This document shows positions 49,257 through 63,029 of a DNA stretch of 64,000 nucleotides, one piece after another; within the stretch, counting starts at the first letter, position 1, and each line of letters starts with the position of its first letter. The stretch comes from Gymnogyps californianus. Taxonomy: Eukaryota; Chordata; Aves; Accipitriformes; Cathartidae. Below the pieces are notes generated by a model that saw only the letters and a program-made list of their open reading frames with translations, was not told the origin of the DNA and searched no databases. The position numbers and the translations under genes are program-made. The DNA lies in the NCBI RefSeq assembly GCF_018139145.2, contig NC_059475.1, forward strand, positions 10,898,437 through 10,962,436, written 5' to 3'.

Positions 49257-49285
49257 GGGGAAGGGGCCATGGGGGGAGAAGAGGG
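49257..49285 (+). other. G-quadruplex motif
   Basis: Four G runs with short spacers (gggg aa gggg ccat gggggg agaaga ggg) on the plus strand, which is the template strand for TEAD1. It fits the usual G3+N1-7 rule. Confidence 0.6.
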
Positions 49286-50289
49286 AGAAACCTCAACTTT
49301 GCATAACTAAACTGGACCCAAAATTGGATCTAGTGAAGCCATAACTATCTAGCAAAAAAAGCGCTACTGCAGATACACCTTGTCTAAAGAACAAGCATCA
49401 GGCAGTGGCAAATGTCCTCTTTTGCCAGAACAACCTGCATTCCCCTTGGAGGGCTCATCAGCACAGCTGTACTAGCAAACCTCTCCTAGCGTACACAAGC
49501 CTAAGAGTCACAGGGATACAAGTCCAGCCCAAGATTTTCAGACACCTTCCACCAAATCTATTCTTTATTAGGGGTCACTGATTATGATTGCATAACAAAA
49601 AGCACAAGGGGAATACATACTTAGAAACCTCAATTTGGAGGACAAGGAAAAAACAGCTGCTTGTAATGGCAGGCATGGATGATGCGCAGGGAAGACTGCC
49701 CCAATACCAGTTTGGTTTGGTTTTGTCTGGTTGCTTTTCAAAACAGTATACTTACTATTCCACCTAGGAAACTGGTATCACTTACTGATGAAATTTGTAA
49801 CCCTTTACTACAGCGAGCATTCATGGACACAAGTGTCCAAGCAGAATAGGCTGATTAAAATAGGCAGAATACAATTAAAAATATTTGAGTGGCAACTAAA
49901 CAACTGCTGCTTTTAATCATGGGTGATGTTTATATCTGTGCAAGTGGGTGTAAAATTCTTCTGTTATTAAGGCAAAGCAGTGGGGAACCAAGCCTGTGGC
50001 TTACACTGTAACGGCAATCACGTTATCCTGTCTCCCATCCTTGGCCTCCACTATATCTATGAGAGCCAATACCAGCGATAAATCAATAACTCTCTACTCT
50101 TCACATCTGGGTGTTTGTTTGTTTTTAAATCAGGATCATACAGAAGCCCTCACATATCTATAGCAAACACTGGAAGGAGAACCGGGCAACAGATATTATC
50201 CAGGCCCTTGCAAAGCAGATGCAAACCAACAGTGTTTCTTGCCGTTCTTTCCTTAACTGGGCTGGTGCTTTATCCACTCCATCTATGAC

Positions 50290-50412
50290 TATTTAGACTG
50301 CAGGCTCTTCAGGCCAGGGACCACCTACTGTGTGCATGCTTCTACAGTCTCCGGAACAAGGCTTCCATTTTTGCTGGTTCTCTCTAGGCTAGACAATAAT
50401 AAATATGATTAC
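50290..50412 (+). repeat. Old L2/MIR-type 3' tail repeat, plus orientation
   Basis: tttagactgcaggctcttca, ggccagggaccacctactgt, and an end aataataaatatgattac match the pattern tagactgtaagctcttcggggcagggactgt...aataataaataat of ancient L2/MIR-like tails in amniotes. A copy in the reverse orientation is 1.2 kb to the right. Confidence 0.6.
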
Positions 50413-51565
50413 TTTAACAATAACATACATTAATAATCGTTAATGCATTGCTTGAATTTTCCTTTGAAACGCAATCTGTGCTCTCCTCCCTCTCAGCAGT
50501 TTAATCGCTGGCTGAACTTTTCTCAGTTAACTGAAAGTGCCATAGGTAAGATTTTTTCCATTATCAGCACTTTTAATCTTTGAGTAATTTAAAGCAAATA
50601 CATCTTTCTCTGTGATTGCAAATGAGCCCAACTGTTGGGGGTTTTCTTTGTGGTTTTTTGGTTTTGTTTGGGTTTTTTTTTTTTACTTTTCTGAACTTTT
50701 AAGTTGTTTTCTAACAGCAACCTGTCCTGGCAGCAGTAGTGAAGACATGACATAATGCTGGCTGTTAATGGCTACCTAACCCTGACTGTCAGCTCTCCCC
50801 ATTTCGATGAGTGCTCTCAGACCCTCTTGTGCCTAGCAAACTCACTGTGCTCCCGGGCTGGGCCAAAGTCATAGCTCTGTATAAAACAACCAGCTCCTTT
50901 CAAAGCCCGTGTCCTCCTGGACTCAGAAATGGGGCTCCACCTTGTTTAAGTGCACCAGGCTGGCTACTCTTTCATAGGCATCTTCAAGTTCCTGGGGCTG
51001 TGGGAGGCCACACCATTCTCAGCTTTCCAGCACATCGCTGTGGGAGCGGGTCCATGCCGGCAGCACTGAAAAGTGTGTGGGGGCGTTGGGGGGGTGCTGG
51101 GGAACAGCTGCCTGGTGCAGAGCGATCACCTTTCTGGGCGGGCGTCCGCCAGCCAGAAAAATCTGTGTAAATGTTATGAGCTTCGCTGGCATGCTGAGGA
51201 AAGGAGAGTCAACCAATGCCACCCTGGCTCTGAAAATAACCCCACTCCCAGGGCTGCTGGTTGGCATCCGGCTCCTGCGTGCCTGCAAAAGAGCACAGCA
51301 GTGTCACAGGGCTGGCTGGGTCTGTCCATGCTCTCCCACCGGGGCTGTGCTCGCAGTGCACGAAGCTCTGCCATGCCCGTCTGTGCCAGCGGCCAGCTGT
51401 ACGCTATAAGGAGAAAAGTCCAGTCCCCTCAAGGAGAAAAAATCCAGCATTTCAGCTGGCTGTTTAGGTTTTAAAGAACTATCTTCCTTACACAAAGAAC
51501 TCCTCTCATCTTACTCCACATCAAACACAATTATTTATAGGAGTGGTATGTATGACAGAGGGACC
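50413..51565 (-). other. TEAD1: Intron between two opposed L2/MIR-type tails
   Basis: This stretch contains a T/G-rich low-complexity run at 50641-50690 and a GC-rich segment at about 50830-51420 with a G-quadruplex motif at 51079-51102. Overlapping frames on both strands in 50811-51495 reflect that composition. No domain is recognised. Confidence 0.5.
51079..51102 (+). other. G-quadruplex motif
   Basis: ggggg cgtt ggggggg tgct gggg: the seven-G run can supply two tracts, giving four G3+ tracts in 24 bases on the plus strand (template for TEAD1). Confidence 0.55.
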
Positions 51566-51664
51566 GAGGGGCCCCATCACGGACCAAAACCCCACTGTGC
51601 TAAGCACTGTACAAATACAGAGCAAAGAGATGATCCTTTCCCCAAAGAGCTTACATGTAAGCAT
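51566..51664 (-). repeat. Old L2/MIR-type 3' tail repeat, minus orientation
   Basis: ggggccccatcacggaccaa, aaccccactgtgctaagcac, tgtacaaatacagagcaaag and cccaaagagcttacatgtaa match, in reverse complement, the tagactgtaagctctt..gggcaggga..ctgtgtttgtacagcgcctagcacaatggggtcc pattern. It is the same family as 50290-50412 but better preserved. Confidence 0.65.
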
Positions 51665-54226
51665 AAAATGGAAAAATCTCATTATTGACAGATTAATGAC
51701 AATCTGTCAGAGCAACCATTCCTATTAGGAGTGTCTTGTGCACAAAAGTAGTACAGGGCCCTTATAATTAGCTAAGGATAAATGCTAAAGGCTGATGCGA
51801 AAATTGAACAGTTAAAATTAAGGACTCACCTCCATGGTAATAATACATTAAAAATGGTGTGATATGAGTACACAGAAACATTTTAAACAGAACATGCAGA
51901 CGGGTAACTCCCAGGGAAGAGGCCAATGGATGGATCTCTTTCGTGAACTTCATAAAAACATGCAACACATATGTCCTTAGAACTGGTGTTTTTAAATAAC
52001 ATCTGTGGATTTTCCTCTTTCAGCCCAGTTTACTGAGCTAGTTTTAATACTAATGCTACAAAAATAAATCAGTCACTGACAGGCTAAGTGTTGGGGTTTA
52101 TTGCATATTAGTGCCACCTTAGATATATTTGTGAAAAGAAGATTTTCCTCAAATTAGTGCTTCTTTTGCTTGATCATCTATAATTTAGTTATTAAATATT
52201 GGCCAAACACAGTGCTAAACTTCCTGAGTCACACAGCTTTCATAATTACAAGAAGTTAGTACAGAAAAGGTCATAAGTATTTGTTCTGCCTGTACAAATT
52301 GCATCCACACACAGGCTTGCAACAGCCTAAGGACAATTTCACACTACTCTCGTTCAGTCTCACAGTTGCCATCTGAGATGGAGAAGCCTTTTGATATTCA
52401 ATACAATATTTGACAGTGTCGGCACTTAGATGATATCTAAGTATATGTCAAGAAACACAACTAGAAGGAGCTTGAGAAAAAAAGATCTTACATCCTCATG
52501 TGGTGTAAACGAGCACGCACTCATGCATGCCAGTGAAAATCACACTGATTTACAGAATGTGAGCATCTGGCTCTTTTCCAAGGGTAAGGACTTACCGCCC
52601 AAGGGCAAGAAACAGCCCATGATGCTATTTCACGTGGGCACATGATTTTCCCTGCATTATTACTGGGTAACTCCCACGTGGCTTCTCCCACCCTCAGGAA
52701 GGAAAGATTCTGACCTCGACTTCAAATGAAATTATTCAGACCAAAATTACCTTGGTCATAAAATGTTCAGGCCCCCAGCTAGGGCCCAAAGCACTACTGT
52801 TGTACCATCAATGTCTAACTTGAGCATTAGGACTTCTGAATTTTCACACATTTATTGTGACCAGTTCTGCTATTTACTCCTGTTACATGATCACCAGGAT
52901 ACACACAGTGTTTAGGTCTAATCCTGCAGTCCTGATGTTAAAAGACACCCCAACGACCCAAAATTCAGTTTCAATACTGCATGAAGCCCTTCATAACAGA
53001 CTTGTAAAAGGTGTCTAAAACCAAACATCACAGCAGCAAGCAAACTCTTTTATACTGAAATGCAAAATATACGCATATTCAGTAGTTTAATAAAAACAAG
53101 GCAATTGTTCCAAAGTGCTTGCTGATCAATAGGATGAAATGAGCATGCTAAATATGAGAAGAGCGAGCTTGGAATTAACTGAAAGCATATGACAGAACAC
53201 AAACAGGCCAATTCAAACTTCTCTAAAAATTAAGATTTGTCAAATTTTGAAATGACAGCCATTAGTACTTAACGAAATCTATTTATGGCTTATGCACTGC
53301 TTTAAGAAACTTCCAAAGATGGAGAAACTGTTCCAGATTTCATACAGTTAATGTATTATACCAGAAAATGCCTATTTTTGATGTTTTTCATTGACACACG
53401 CTGATATACATTATGCTATTTGAAAAAATGGCAGCTTTGTCTGTACTTAATAACTACAAGGCGTGGGTAAGAAACAGCTAAAGCATAAAACCCTAAGGAC
53501 AAGGCTTCATTGTGAGCATTAAATAATTATTACAATGCAAAATTAGTCAGAGTAATATCTCTGTTTTACTTCAAGTGATGTGAGGTCTGATCCAGAGCTG
53601 AATTTACTGTCAACTCTAGTTACGATGGCATTTCACACTGTATTTTTTTCTTATAATTAAAGGGGCAAAATCCATTTTATTTTTTAACCAACCAGTTTCA
53701 TTTATTAAGTCCAGTTTCTGATATTAATTCGTTTTAGACTTATAACTTGCCCTAGTTTTATTTGTAAGTGTATCTGAATTTGTTTCTTCTTATGTAAAAA
53801 GCTCTTTACCGTAAGAAACTGACTACGCAGGGGAGAAACAGTGGGGTTTCTGTCTGTCTTCCCTCAAAAGTGACAAATAGCTATTATTAGGAATTTTGAA
53901 ATTAATAATTTTGAGAGGAAAATAATGTTCTTTTAACTACCATTATAATTTTTACACAATAGTAGATGCAACATAGGGTCTTGCAGCTGACACTATACTT
54001 TCAAATAATGCCTATATTTAAATTCAGTCAGCTTCTATATTTGCCAAAAGAAACCTGGTACATAAATTCTCCTTGGTAGAGGAGCTGTGGCAATGATTCA
54101 TAAAAAAATGCTGCATTAAACTGAATGTTAGCATTAAGAAACCTGTTACATAGCTATCTGATTATTATCTATATTGAGTAGCACCCTCCATTTCAAATCC
54201 AAGAGCAGAACCTCGCTGTGCTAGAT

Positions 54227-54260
54227 AAAAAAATGAATGAATAAATAAATGAATAAATAC
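54227..54260 (+). repeat. (AATG)/(AATA) tetranucleotide repeat
   Basis: Alternating aatg and aata units, about eight in all, after a short A run. Some L2/MIR tails end in such units, but no element body could be identified upstream. Confidence 0.85.
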
Positions 54261-57200
54261 ACTGCAGCAGGTCCAATTGGCAGGGCCAGCAGGGCTAATT
54301 GCCTCCTTCTTCTGCCACGGCTATAGAACAAAAAAGCCCACACCCAAAAACAAGGCAAAAAAATCCTGTTGGGGTCTGTCATGTGTGGCCCGCCACCCAA
54401 AGCCTATACTGAAGGGTCTTCCCCTCCTGCAGCACAGGTCTTTTCCTTGAGGAGAGGAAACACTTTTTTTTCCTGGAGTGTATGCAGATCCAAACTGACG
54501 ACAGCTGAAATATATGTCATTCTAATGGATTCTGTCATAACTGGGCAAAACACAGCAATGTTAGAAAGCATTTATCAAAGATATGACAGGGCTTTCAAAT
54601 TATGCTGCCTTTCAACCCACTGCTTAATAAAAATGTGCGAAGTGATAGAACACTTTACCTCGTCAACATCACTAGCAGCAATAGACTTATTTTCTTTGGG
54701 AGCAGCTATTCAAAACTAACTTGACTGAACTTCAGAGTCATAATTATAGAAAATACAGTTGAGAGATTTAAAAAAAAAAACCCACCTGTGAGACAAAGTA
54801 ATTATATAAACCTATTATCTTTAAAACAAACATTTCAGCTGTAATAAAGTTGCTTGCTTTCCTTTCCCAAGATGAGCAAAAATTCCCTTGTTCACATCAG
54901 TCCTGCAGCTCCCACGAAAGGGGAGTCTGGCCTGAGCAAGGGCTGTAGCACGGACTCCTGACACCTCTGCTGCACTGCTGCCATTTGAAAGACGATTCAG
55001 CTGAACAGACTTGGATGGTAAACTCTCTCGAGCTTTCTACTCTGCTCAGTGTTTCTTACATGCTACCTTAATACAAGTAAGAGTAAAGAATATATTACTG
55101 TAAGTTTTCAAAAGCTTGCTATGAGGACCACCCCTTATGCCCTGAGAAGTCAAGAGAAATTTTTGCATTGATTCGAGTGGGGTCAGGAGGAGTCGGAGAA
55201 GCTCATGTCCCACTGAAGACGCTGACGAGTTTTCACCAATCTCAGCTACAAAAACAAGCCCCCATCTTGTGTCACCCTTCAAGCACACACCAAACATCGC
55301 TCAGTTTTTACACAGACACAAGAAACCTCCTTCAAAGTCTGCAGATTTCAATGAAACCAGGAGCTCACCAACAGTGTTCAATTTTGATAAACTGCAGTTC
55401 AGCAAAGTATGCAAGAACATGTCTAGCATTACTTGCTTGGAAGTTTTCTGGCTGGCTTTTGGGATGTGAAGTGTCCTCAGCTGCAACCCTGTACGTAGCA
55501 GTTATTTGTAAAGCTCTGGTTATTGAGGTGGCACAGCAACTCACTGTGAGCATCTCTGACAGGCAGGTCCTTTTTAGTTCTTGCCTGTTTATGGATTTAG
55601 AGGTCTAGATTTAAGCAACCAGTTTTGTATATTTTGCCTTTTGGGTCTGAATCTGGCTGTTATCACAATTATTCACTGTGACTTAAAGTGTTAAGAAATA
55701 CAGCACATAAAAAAAAATCTGTTTATATCTTAGTTTTTACATATGAGGGACTCCGCTGCTTACAAATACACTTACATTTCCTTACCTAGTAACTTTGTGC
55801 ATTATGGACATCTTTCCCTCTGTCTGTTACTACCAACCTAGAGTCAAGAACCCTAACACCAAATTTCCATTGCTTAAGCACCAAATGCTTTACATTTCTC
55901 TGATGGCCATTTCACTCCCTGTCTTCTACTTGCAGCACAGAAACAGATCCAAAATCCAAATTCACCTCAGTTTCTGAAATTTCCTCCTCCGGTTCCCCAT
56001 TTCTTTATTTCTACAGCGGATTTTTTCAGTTTGTTCTTATGTTCCACACCTGACAAAGCAGCCATTCCTGTTTAAACCGCTCTGCCTGCTTCTGTTAAAG
56101 CCCTGCCATCCAAACTCCGCAAGCCTTTGCCTCACTGCTCCTCACTGGTTGTAAGTGAGAGATGTGACCCGTCAGCTGTTGCAGGGCTTTCTGCAGGCAC
56201 CTGTGTTACCTTGCTGCAGGAGCTGATGTACCAAGCTGCCCAGCATGGATGTCCTGCCATGGAAAGAGGTGACCTCCCTGCTGCCATGGGTATGCCAGGA
56301 AGCTGAAGAGGACAGCATTGTTCTGAAGGGGCAAAATCTTCGCTTTGAACACCCTTTCAGAAAACCATCAGGAAGCCTAAAATCCTACTGATGACCCAGA
56401 AATCTGTGAAGCTGCCCATGCCACGGAGAACTCAGGTACTTAAACAGATACCAGCATTACAAGTTTTAACTGGACTGGTACTAAATGATATACAGCCTTG
56501 CTCTGTTTCTACACATAGGCTTGCATTTCCCTGTAAGTCAGGCACCAGTGCAGCAAACCGAAACACAAAAACTATGTCTCTCCCTGGGCTTTCATTTCTT
56601 CCCCCAGGTACCAACCCCTCCTGTCCCAGGCTCACCACACACACAGACCCAGGGATTCACTTTTTGTCTCACCACACCACCACACTTCAGCCTCCACCAA
56701 AGTCTTGGTATCTTACATTATGAATCAAGAGGGCAATGCTGTAAAATAAACTCACCAGTCGCATGCCTCTTCCTTGCTAATTTCTCCCAGAGCTCCTAAT
56801 AAAACCCACTATGTAAAAACACACACAAAGTGGTCAGGCGCATACAGACACACATGCACGTGTGCTCCTATTTATTAGGCATTGTGGCTTTATATTTAAG
56901 GCAGTATATCAGATCCCTGAACAGAATTTTTAATTCATATATTAAACAATTATTCCTTTGCAAAGAAATTAATTTGAGCCTCTGTTTTCAACAAGTTACT
57001 GATTTTGTATGGGTTCTCCAGGGGTATTCAGACTAAACCATGTATGGCACAGGTGTTCAGCCCCAGCTGCCCAGACAACAGGATCACCGGGCAAATTGTG
57101 CAGAGTGGGCTGGGTTTCTCATGCATGCAGCACCCTCATATCCACAACCCTAATTTGGAGGGAATGCCATTAAAAATAACCCATGACCTCAGTTCAACCT

Positions 57201-58634
57201 TCCATGGCCCCACAGTTTTGCCTGAGAGTGGTCTTTTACTTATATTCAATATACGAAATAAAATAACCACCCTGCCAATTTTCAGTACAACATGAAATCC
57301 TGGCTTGTGACATCGCAAAACAGAACAGTAAGAATATATGCAAAAAAACCCTTGTCAGCACTCTCCTGACTGCAGTGGCTATGGGCCAGATTTTTCATGA
57401 TGCAATTTCCCAGAGGAGCTGGTTTTCAGGCCAGAATCTCACCTCATCTGTGCTGAAGAAACTCCAGTGGAGCTGCACGGGCAAATCTGACTTTTTATGT
57501 GTAACCTGCTATCACATTTTTGTCCAGAGAATTTTGTTCTGTATTTTAGCATCATTCTTCTTAACAACCTGCAAGACAATTTTCTTCTAAGAAAGCTCTT
57601 ATTAGGCTTTATATCTATGACCTTAGGTTATCTTTTATAGTTTAATCTACACAAGCTTAGAAATCAAGTTTTGCCTGTGGTAGCCAGCCCATCAATTCAT
57701 TCGATTGTCCAGTACAACTTCCAATTCTCACAAGCAATTTCACAATTGCGAGTATTTCACACTGCATGTTATGAAGTCTAGTGCTGCAAAAATAATGAGA
57801 CCTGGAATTACACACAGCATTGCAAGTCTACTCATTTAACCATGAATTTTCAGGTAATTTAGATGTTTCGATAACAGGCATACTGTAGGCCAACCTGTCA
57901 CATTACTCTTATCACAAAAATGTCATGTGCCTGTCTCCTAGCTTACACACATGCTGACTCTCAGACTCTCATTGAACCTTCCCTAATTCACAGGATACAT
58001 AAGCAAAATATATTATTGATAATGGATGGTTTCATAAATAGCAGAGCCCTCCAGCCACTAAATAGTGTTCTCAAGTCATTTACTAAGGTTTGTAATTTAT
58101 TAATAGGGGATATATGAATCTTCCTTGATGGGAAAGACAGAAGAAACCTGGGTCAACCTGGCCCACTAGAGGCACAGAGTTGGACTCTGCTCCTGGTGAC
58201 TTCTGTCACGAGCAGGCAAGGAGAGGGTGTCACGCCTTTTCCCCTCGGTCCCGCATGAGAAAGGCCCCTTGCCTGGCTATCTTGGAGTCAAATGCCAGTG
58301 CAGGCTGGAAAGCTGCCATCTGTGGCTGCCCACTCCAACCCTTTGCTGGGGGTTAGGACACTTGTCATCAGCTCCTGACAAGCAGACTGGCCACAGCACG
58401 TCTTGCGCACATCCACTGCTGAGAAAATAACTTTCCGAGGGCGAAGGTGGTCCATGAGGCAGGAGGGGGCAATGACTGCAGGAATGGCTGGGGCATGAGT
58501 CACCGTGGCAGGGTAGCAAGCCCCTGCTCCTGCTGGGAACTGGGGAGGAGGCACCTCGCCCCAGCTGCTGGGACGGGGTGCCCAGGTACCCCTGGTGGGA
58601 CCAGAGCTCCTGGCAGCAATGATGCTGCAGGTGG

Positions 58635-58760
58635 CAGCATCATAAATAACATAAATCATAACAGATCATAAATCACATGATTGATGGAATGTGAAGAATT
58701 TATGAAACATCATGTAATTATATGAAATCATGAAATAAATCATAAATAAATGTAAAAAAA
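58635..58760 (+). repeat. Degenerate array of ATAAATCA-type units
   Basis: Repeated catcataaataacataaatc, gatcataaatcacatgattg, atgaaatcatgaaataaatc phrases over about 125 bp, ending in A-rich sequence. It lies directly after a GC-rich patch, giving a sharp composition change. Confidence 0.75.
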
Positions 58761-61332
58761 TTAAAAAGGCAGCCACTCAGCGCCGGCAGACCAGAGAGCG
58801 GTCTGGCCTGGCTGCACCCACGCAGTGGTGGCTGTCTGTCCTGCATCACCAGACACAATTTCTCTCCCACTTTCTCCTCCTTCATCTACTGGCTAAATCA
58901 CCACATGCCCCGGTGGGTGGGAGTGGAGACAGGCTGCCCGTGCACAGCTCAGCACCTGCCCTAGAAATGTGACTTCACAACTGTTTGCATGGCCCAAGTT
59001 TAGCAACCTGTAACAATATCTCAAATCCCTCTTACTGCTGTATTTAAAGTTAGCTTTACTTCTTACTGCTTTTATTTCTGCAGTTAATCTGCAGCTTGGA
59101 GCCAGTGAACTCTGAAGCCTTACAATATGCTGTAGTATGGGGTTAACCTGCAGTATCTCCTTAAATTACATGGATGGTTTAATTCAAAGAAAAATGAGCA
59201 GGTACAGAAAAGCCAGTCTGAAAGTAGATTGTAAACACTGCACCACTTTCAGCAAGTTCAATTCACTTCTAATTCTGATCTGATATTTTTATAGATTTAA
59301 CGAATCTGTCAGGTTGATACCATGCAATGGGATAAGTGAGCAGTCAGCTTTGTTGTTCAGGCTTTGTTTTCATGTTTCCAATTAAAAACAAAAAACCCCA
59401 AGCAATTAATGGGAAACATTAAAATGTAAGAATGCAACAGCTTTTAAACATATGGGAGCTTTCATCTGAGCAAGAATTTTTCCTGGAAAAGATTGAGGTG
59501 AGCTCACAACTTTCAATCAAAGATCTCTCAATTTCTAAAAAACTTAGTTGAGGTTGGTTAAGGTTATCACATAATAGGTGAATTTACACAACTTTAGAGA
59601 CTGGCTTTACTAGAATGAATTATTGATGTCTTACTTTCATAAGGGAATGACTTGCAAAAACCAGCATACAGTACATTTCATCGCTGCAAGCTCTGCAGAC
59701 TTAATGCAGCTCTGGGAAAGCGAGCCGAATGCTTCCTCTGAATTGCACATCAATGAAAACAAGACTGTAAAGGACACAGTTATTTTGGAAATGGATCAGT
59801 CTTTAAAATGTTAAAAACAATTTCTGTACCTGAACCCCATTGATAATTTATGCAGCCTTATAACTGTTTTTCCTGTTTTCAGAAGTTTTTCTCTTCCCTC
59901 ACTAATTGACAGAAGCTGAACATCTATTTCAGTGGAGCTCTGCCAGTTTACACAAGCTGAGGATGTGGCCCATATTTTTAAAAAGGGAGATCCTTTCCAC
60001 TGTTTTGCCATCTGCCAAGCTCTACTTTAAGCTAATTAAATAACGTCAAGTTCTAGCAGGCATTTTCAGGCCATTAGAGTTTTCCATTTCTGGACCCCTA
60101 AAGGTACCTAGCAAGTTTGGCTTCAGAAGAACTGAGCTATAGATTCAAAGGTGCTGACAATGCTAAATGCCTTTTAAAAAAGCAGAAAATATCCTGACAG
60201 TTTGGGCACTCTCTGTGGTTTCCATCCAAAGTGAGTTTGTGTAAAATCTGTGAATGTGAGCAAACAATCTTACACACTTGGAGTTACTGGGGGATTGCCT
60301 TCCAGTATCTGTTGTTTCAACTGCATCAGTCACTAAGTTGGATAGCATGGGAAACAAACCTGTGTAGTGCCCCGTGGTAGACTGAAGGGTGCAGACAGCT
60401 TGCTCCTGATAAACAGTGAGGCTATTTATCACATTGAATTGTTCCCCCCTTCAGCAGTCCTCGTGTTGCTAACCTCACCTACCCTTTGGTCCAGCGCCTC
60501 CACAAGTTGCTCTACCCACTGCCTCCTCCTGCCCCGAGCCCTCAAGCTTCCTCACAGTGCCCTATAGCTGCAACGCTGGCTGTGAAGATGAGCAGCAGCA
60601 ACTGCCCGTGGGGGAAAAAGAAAAGCATTTTATTTACCTTCTACTCTACAGTTACAAATGTAACAAACATCGAATGTCTCAGAGATACCTAAATGAACAG
60701 TGACTCCATGTAACCATGGATTTCCTATCATTTGTAGCATTTTCTTTCCCTCTCTGCTATTCATATGATAAACCCACTTACGCTACTGGGCTTAAAACAG
60801 ACTGTAAACAGCCGGAGCAGAGATTGTGTCATCTTGTGTGCACAAGACCTACTACAATGGAGCCTTTATCCTGCCTGCAGACTTTCAGCACTGCTATAAT
60901 TCAAATACTACTAATAATGATAGTGAATGTGGAATAGTATGAGCAAGACATTAACATGAACAGAGAATAACCCTCTATCAACCAGAAGCTCTATAGGAAT
61001 AATGGAGTACACCAGCAATACTGGCAGGGTTTGCACGCATCCTGCTTTTTATCCTGAAAGAGCCCAAAACACCTTCTCAAATCTATGGAAAGACTGTTTC
61101 AAACACATCATATTCAATGAAGCCTTTTTATCAAGATGCAGCAGCCTCACATGCCATATGGGGCTAAAAAGGAGAATGACCTTTGCCAGCTGAAACCATC
61201 ACTGGAAAAGGGAAGGGAGGCCAGTGCGTATCGGCATGGCTGAACGACAAGCTCTGGCTTCTGGTCTGCCTAGGATAAAATGAGAATTACCCCAGTCTTA
61301 AATCAGCCTCTCATCCATTGTACTGCCCACTA

Positions 61333-61370
61333 AGAAAAAAACCAAACCAAACCAAAACCCCAACAAACCA
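61333..61370 (+). repeat. CCAAA-type low-complexity repeat
   Basis: About four accaa/ccaaa units followed by accccaacaaacc. Confidence 0.8.
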
Positions 61371-62894
61371 AGCATTAATAAGCAAAATGTCTAGCAAACA
61401 AGAAAACGGTACTTCTCACATACCCTCTCATGCCAGGAGCATCCTGGTTTCAGGCCAGACATAAATGTCAGATCAAGACACCATTAAGATTTCACTGCCA
61501 TTTCAATGACACACTCACACCTTCAAGTAACCTCTATAGACGTGTGTGCATATGTGGACACATCTCTGTATAAACTTCAAACATGATTTAAGTTTGTCAT
61601 CCTACACCAACAAAGTCATATTAGTACAAATCTGGGCCTATTGTAACTGTCTGACTCATATGAGTACATGGCAGATATTTTAACACCACTTTAATGACTA
61701 ACATAAATAAGCCTAAATCTCCAGCCTACTTTGATTTATATGACCACAATAGCTCTTCTCCTTCCCTTTCTAATTAATTTATCATATGGAACCAACACTC
61801 ACAGATTTCCCTTGAAACGATGGATGTAAAGGAAAACTAATAGGACTGCAATGTTCAACACAGCTGACCAGTGTACAGAGATGTCCTCTTAATGAACAAG
61901 CTGGAGCTGCCTAAAATGGCCTGGGTTTGGAGGGAGGCAAGTTTCCTCACGGACCTGGACGAAGGTCTGTGCCTGCGAGGCTCACAGGCTTGAGAATGTG
62001 TTACGGGCAAGGGAACACCACGTGGGGTAGGCTGCAAGACGCTGTAAAAAAGGCCCAGAAGTAAAGCAGTATTTCAAAATGCACAGTATTTCTGGCAAGT
62101 CACATGCTTTAAAACTGGATGTAAATCATTGCAAACTTCAACTTTTGTTTCCACAGAACTTTTTTAATGTTTTTGCTTTCACACACAGGGCCCTGTTCAG
62201 CATCTTGCTGCCACGGTGTTTTTCTATCTTGACAATTCACTTCCGTGAGCAGGCATGCAGCCAACTCAAATGAGACTCAACGCAGTGAAAAGCCCTTCAG
62301 GTAAACAGTGTGATAAGCTAAACTGCAAGAACGAGACAATGTTTTTGGACTATGAGGCAGTTGCTATGGAGACGGTTGCTAATTAACTGCATTCAGCCAA
62401 GAGAACAAAGGGTTTAAGGGCAGACAGGACTCTGTATCTTAGAGTGAGCAATGCATAACGTCTTATGCAATCTGCACATCTATCATATCTGGAATACCTG
62501 AGCCTTTGCTTAGGTTGCAAAATACCTCAAGAAATTACAACAGGGTGGTTTATTCCTTTAAATTTGAACTGATTTTTAGGTAATTAATGATCTATCGGTA
62601 TTTAAAAAACAAAATCCATACTTAGAAGTCACAGGTATCATGAATCAATGCAACAAGTCAGGACTGTATTAAACATTGAAATTATTTACGTTCATTCAGA
62701 GTTACTGCATTCACAGTGTATTGGGTTTGTGTGGCAAGCTTTTGGTAGTGGGAGGGCTACAGGGGTGGCTTCTGTGAGAAGCTGCTAGAAGCTTCCCCTG
62801 TGTCCGACAGAGTCAATGCCAGTGGGTTCCAAGACAGACCCACCACTGGCCAAGGCCGAGCCAATTAGCAGTGGTGGTAGTGCCTCTGGGATAA

Positions 62895-62904
62895 CATATT
62901 TAAG
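62895..62904 (+). promoter_or_regulatory. LTR core promoter (TATA-like box)
   Basis: catatttaag sits in the first quarter of the LTR, 760 bp before its polyadenylation signal, on the plus strand. Confidence 0.45.
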
Positions 62905-63029
62905 AAGGAGAAAAAAAACTGTGCAAGGGCAACTTCAGCCAGAGAGAGGAGTGAGAATATGTGAGAGAAACAACTCTGCAGACACCAAGGTCAGGGAAGA
63001 AGGAGGGGGAGGAGGTGCTCCAGGTGCCC

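Larger units (their letters stand above)
42421..50289 (-). other. TEAD1: Long upstream TEAD1 intron, part 4
   Basis: Mostly AT-rich intron. It contains an 18-bp perfect tandem duplication (44353-44388), a probable old CR1 in minus orientation (about 44560-44800), a perfect 13-bp-stem hairpin (45380-45410), an old amniote repeat (46358-46500), a possible palindromic repeat remnant (46855-46915) and a G-quadruplex motif (49257-49285). Open frames such as 42904-42503, 44455-44045 (minus) and 44699-45106 (plus) are not supported as genes. Confidence 0.65.
51665..62711 (-). other. TEAD1: Long upstream TEAD1 intron, part 5
   Basis: No exon recognised. It contains a possible old repeat start at about 52917-52990 (taatcctgcagtcctgatg), an AATG/AATA run (54227-54260), a C/A-rich stretch at about 56590-56710, a GC-rich patch at about 58230-58640 directly followed by an ATAAATCA-type array (58635-58760), and a CCAAA run (61333-61370). 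Open frames such as 55168-55608, 56391-56799 (plus) and 58659-58288 (minus) match nothing I know. The rest is AT-rich. Confidence 0.6.

Noticed and set aside
52917..52990. Possible start of an old sauropsid repeat (taatcctgcagtcctgatg)
   Set aside because: Only the first 20 or so bases look like the element, so it was not listed as a separate feature.
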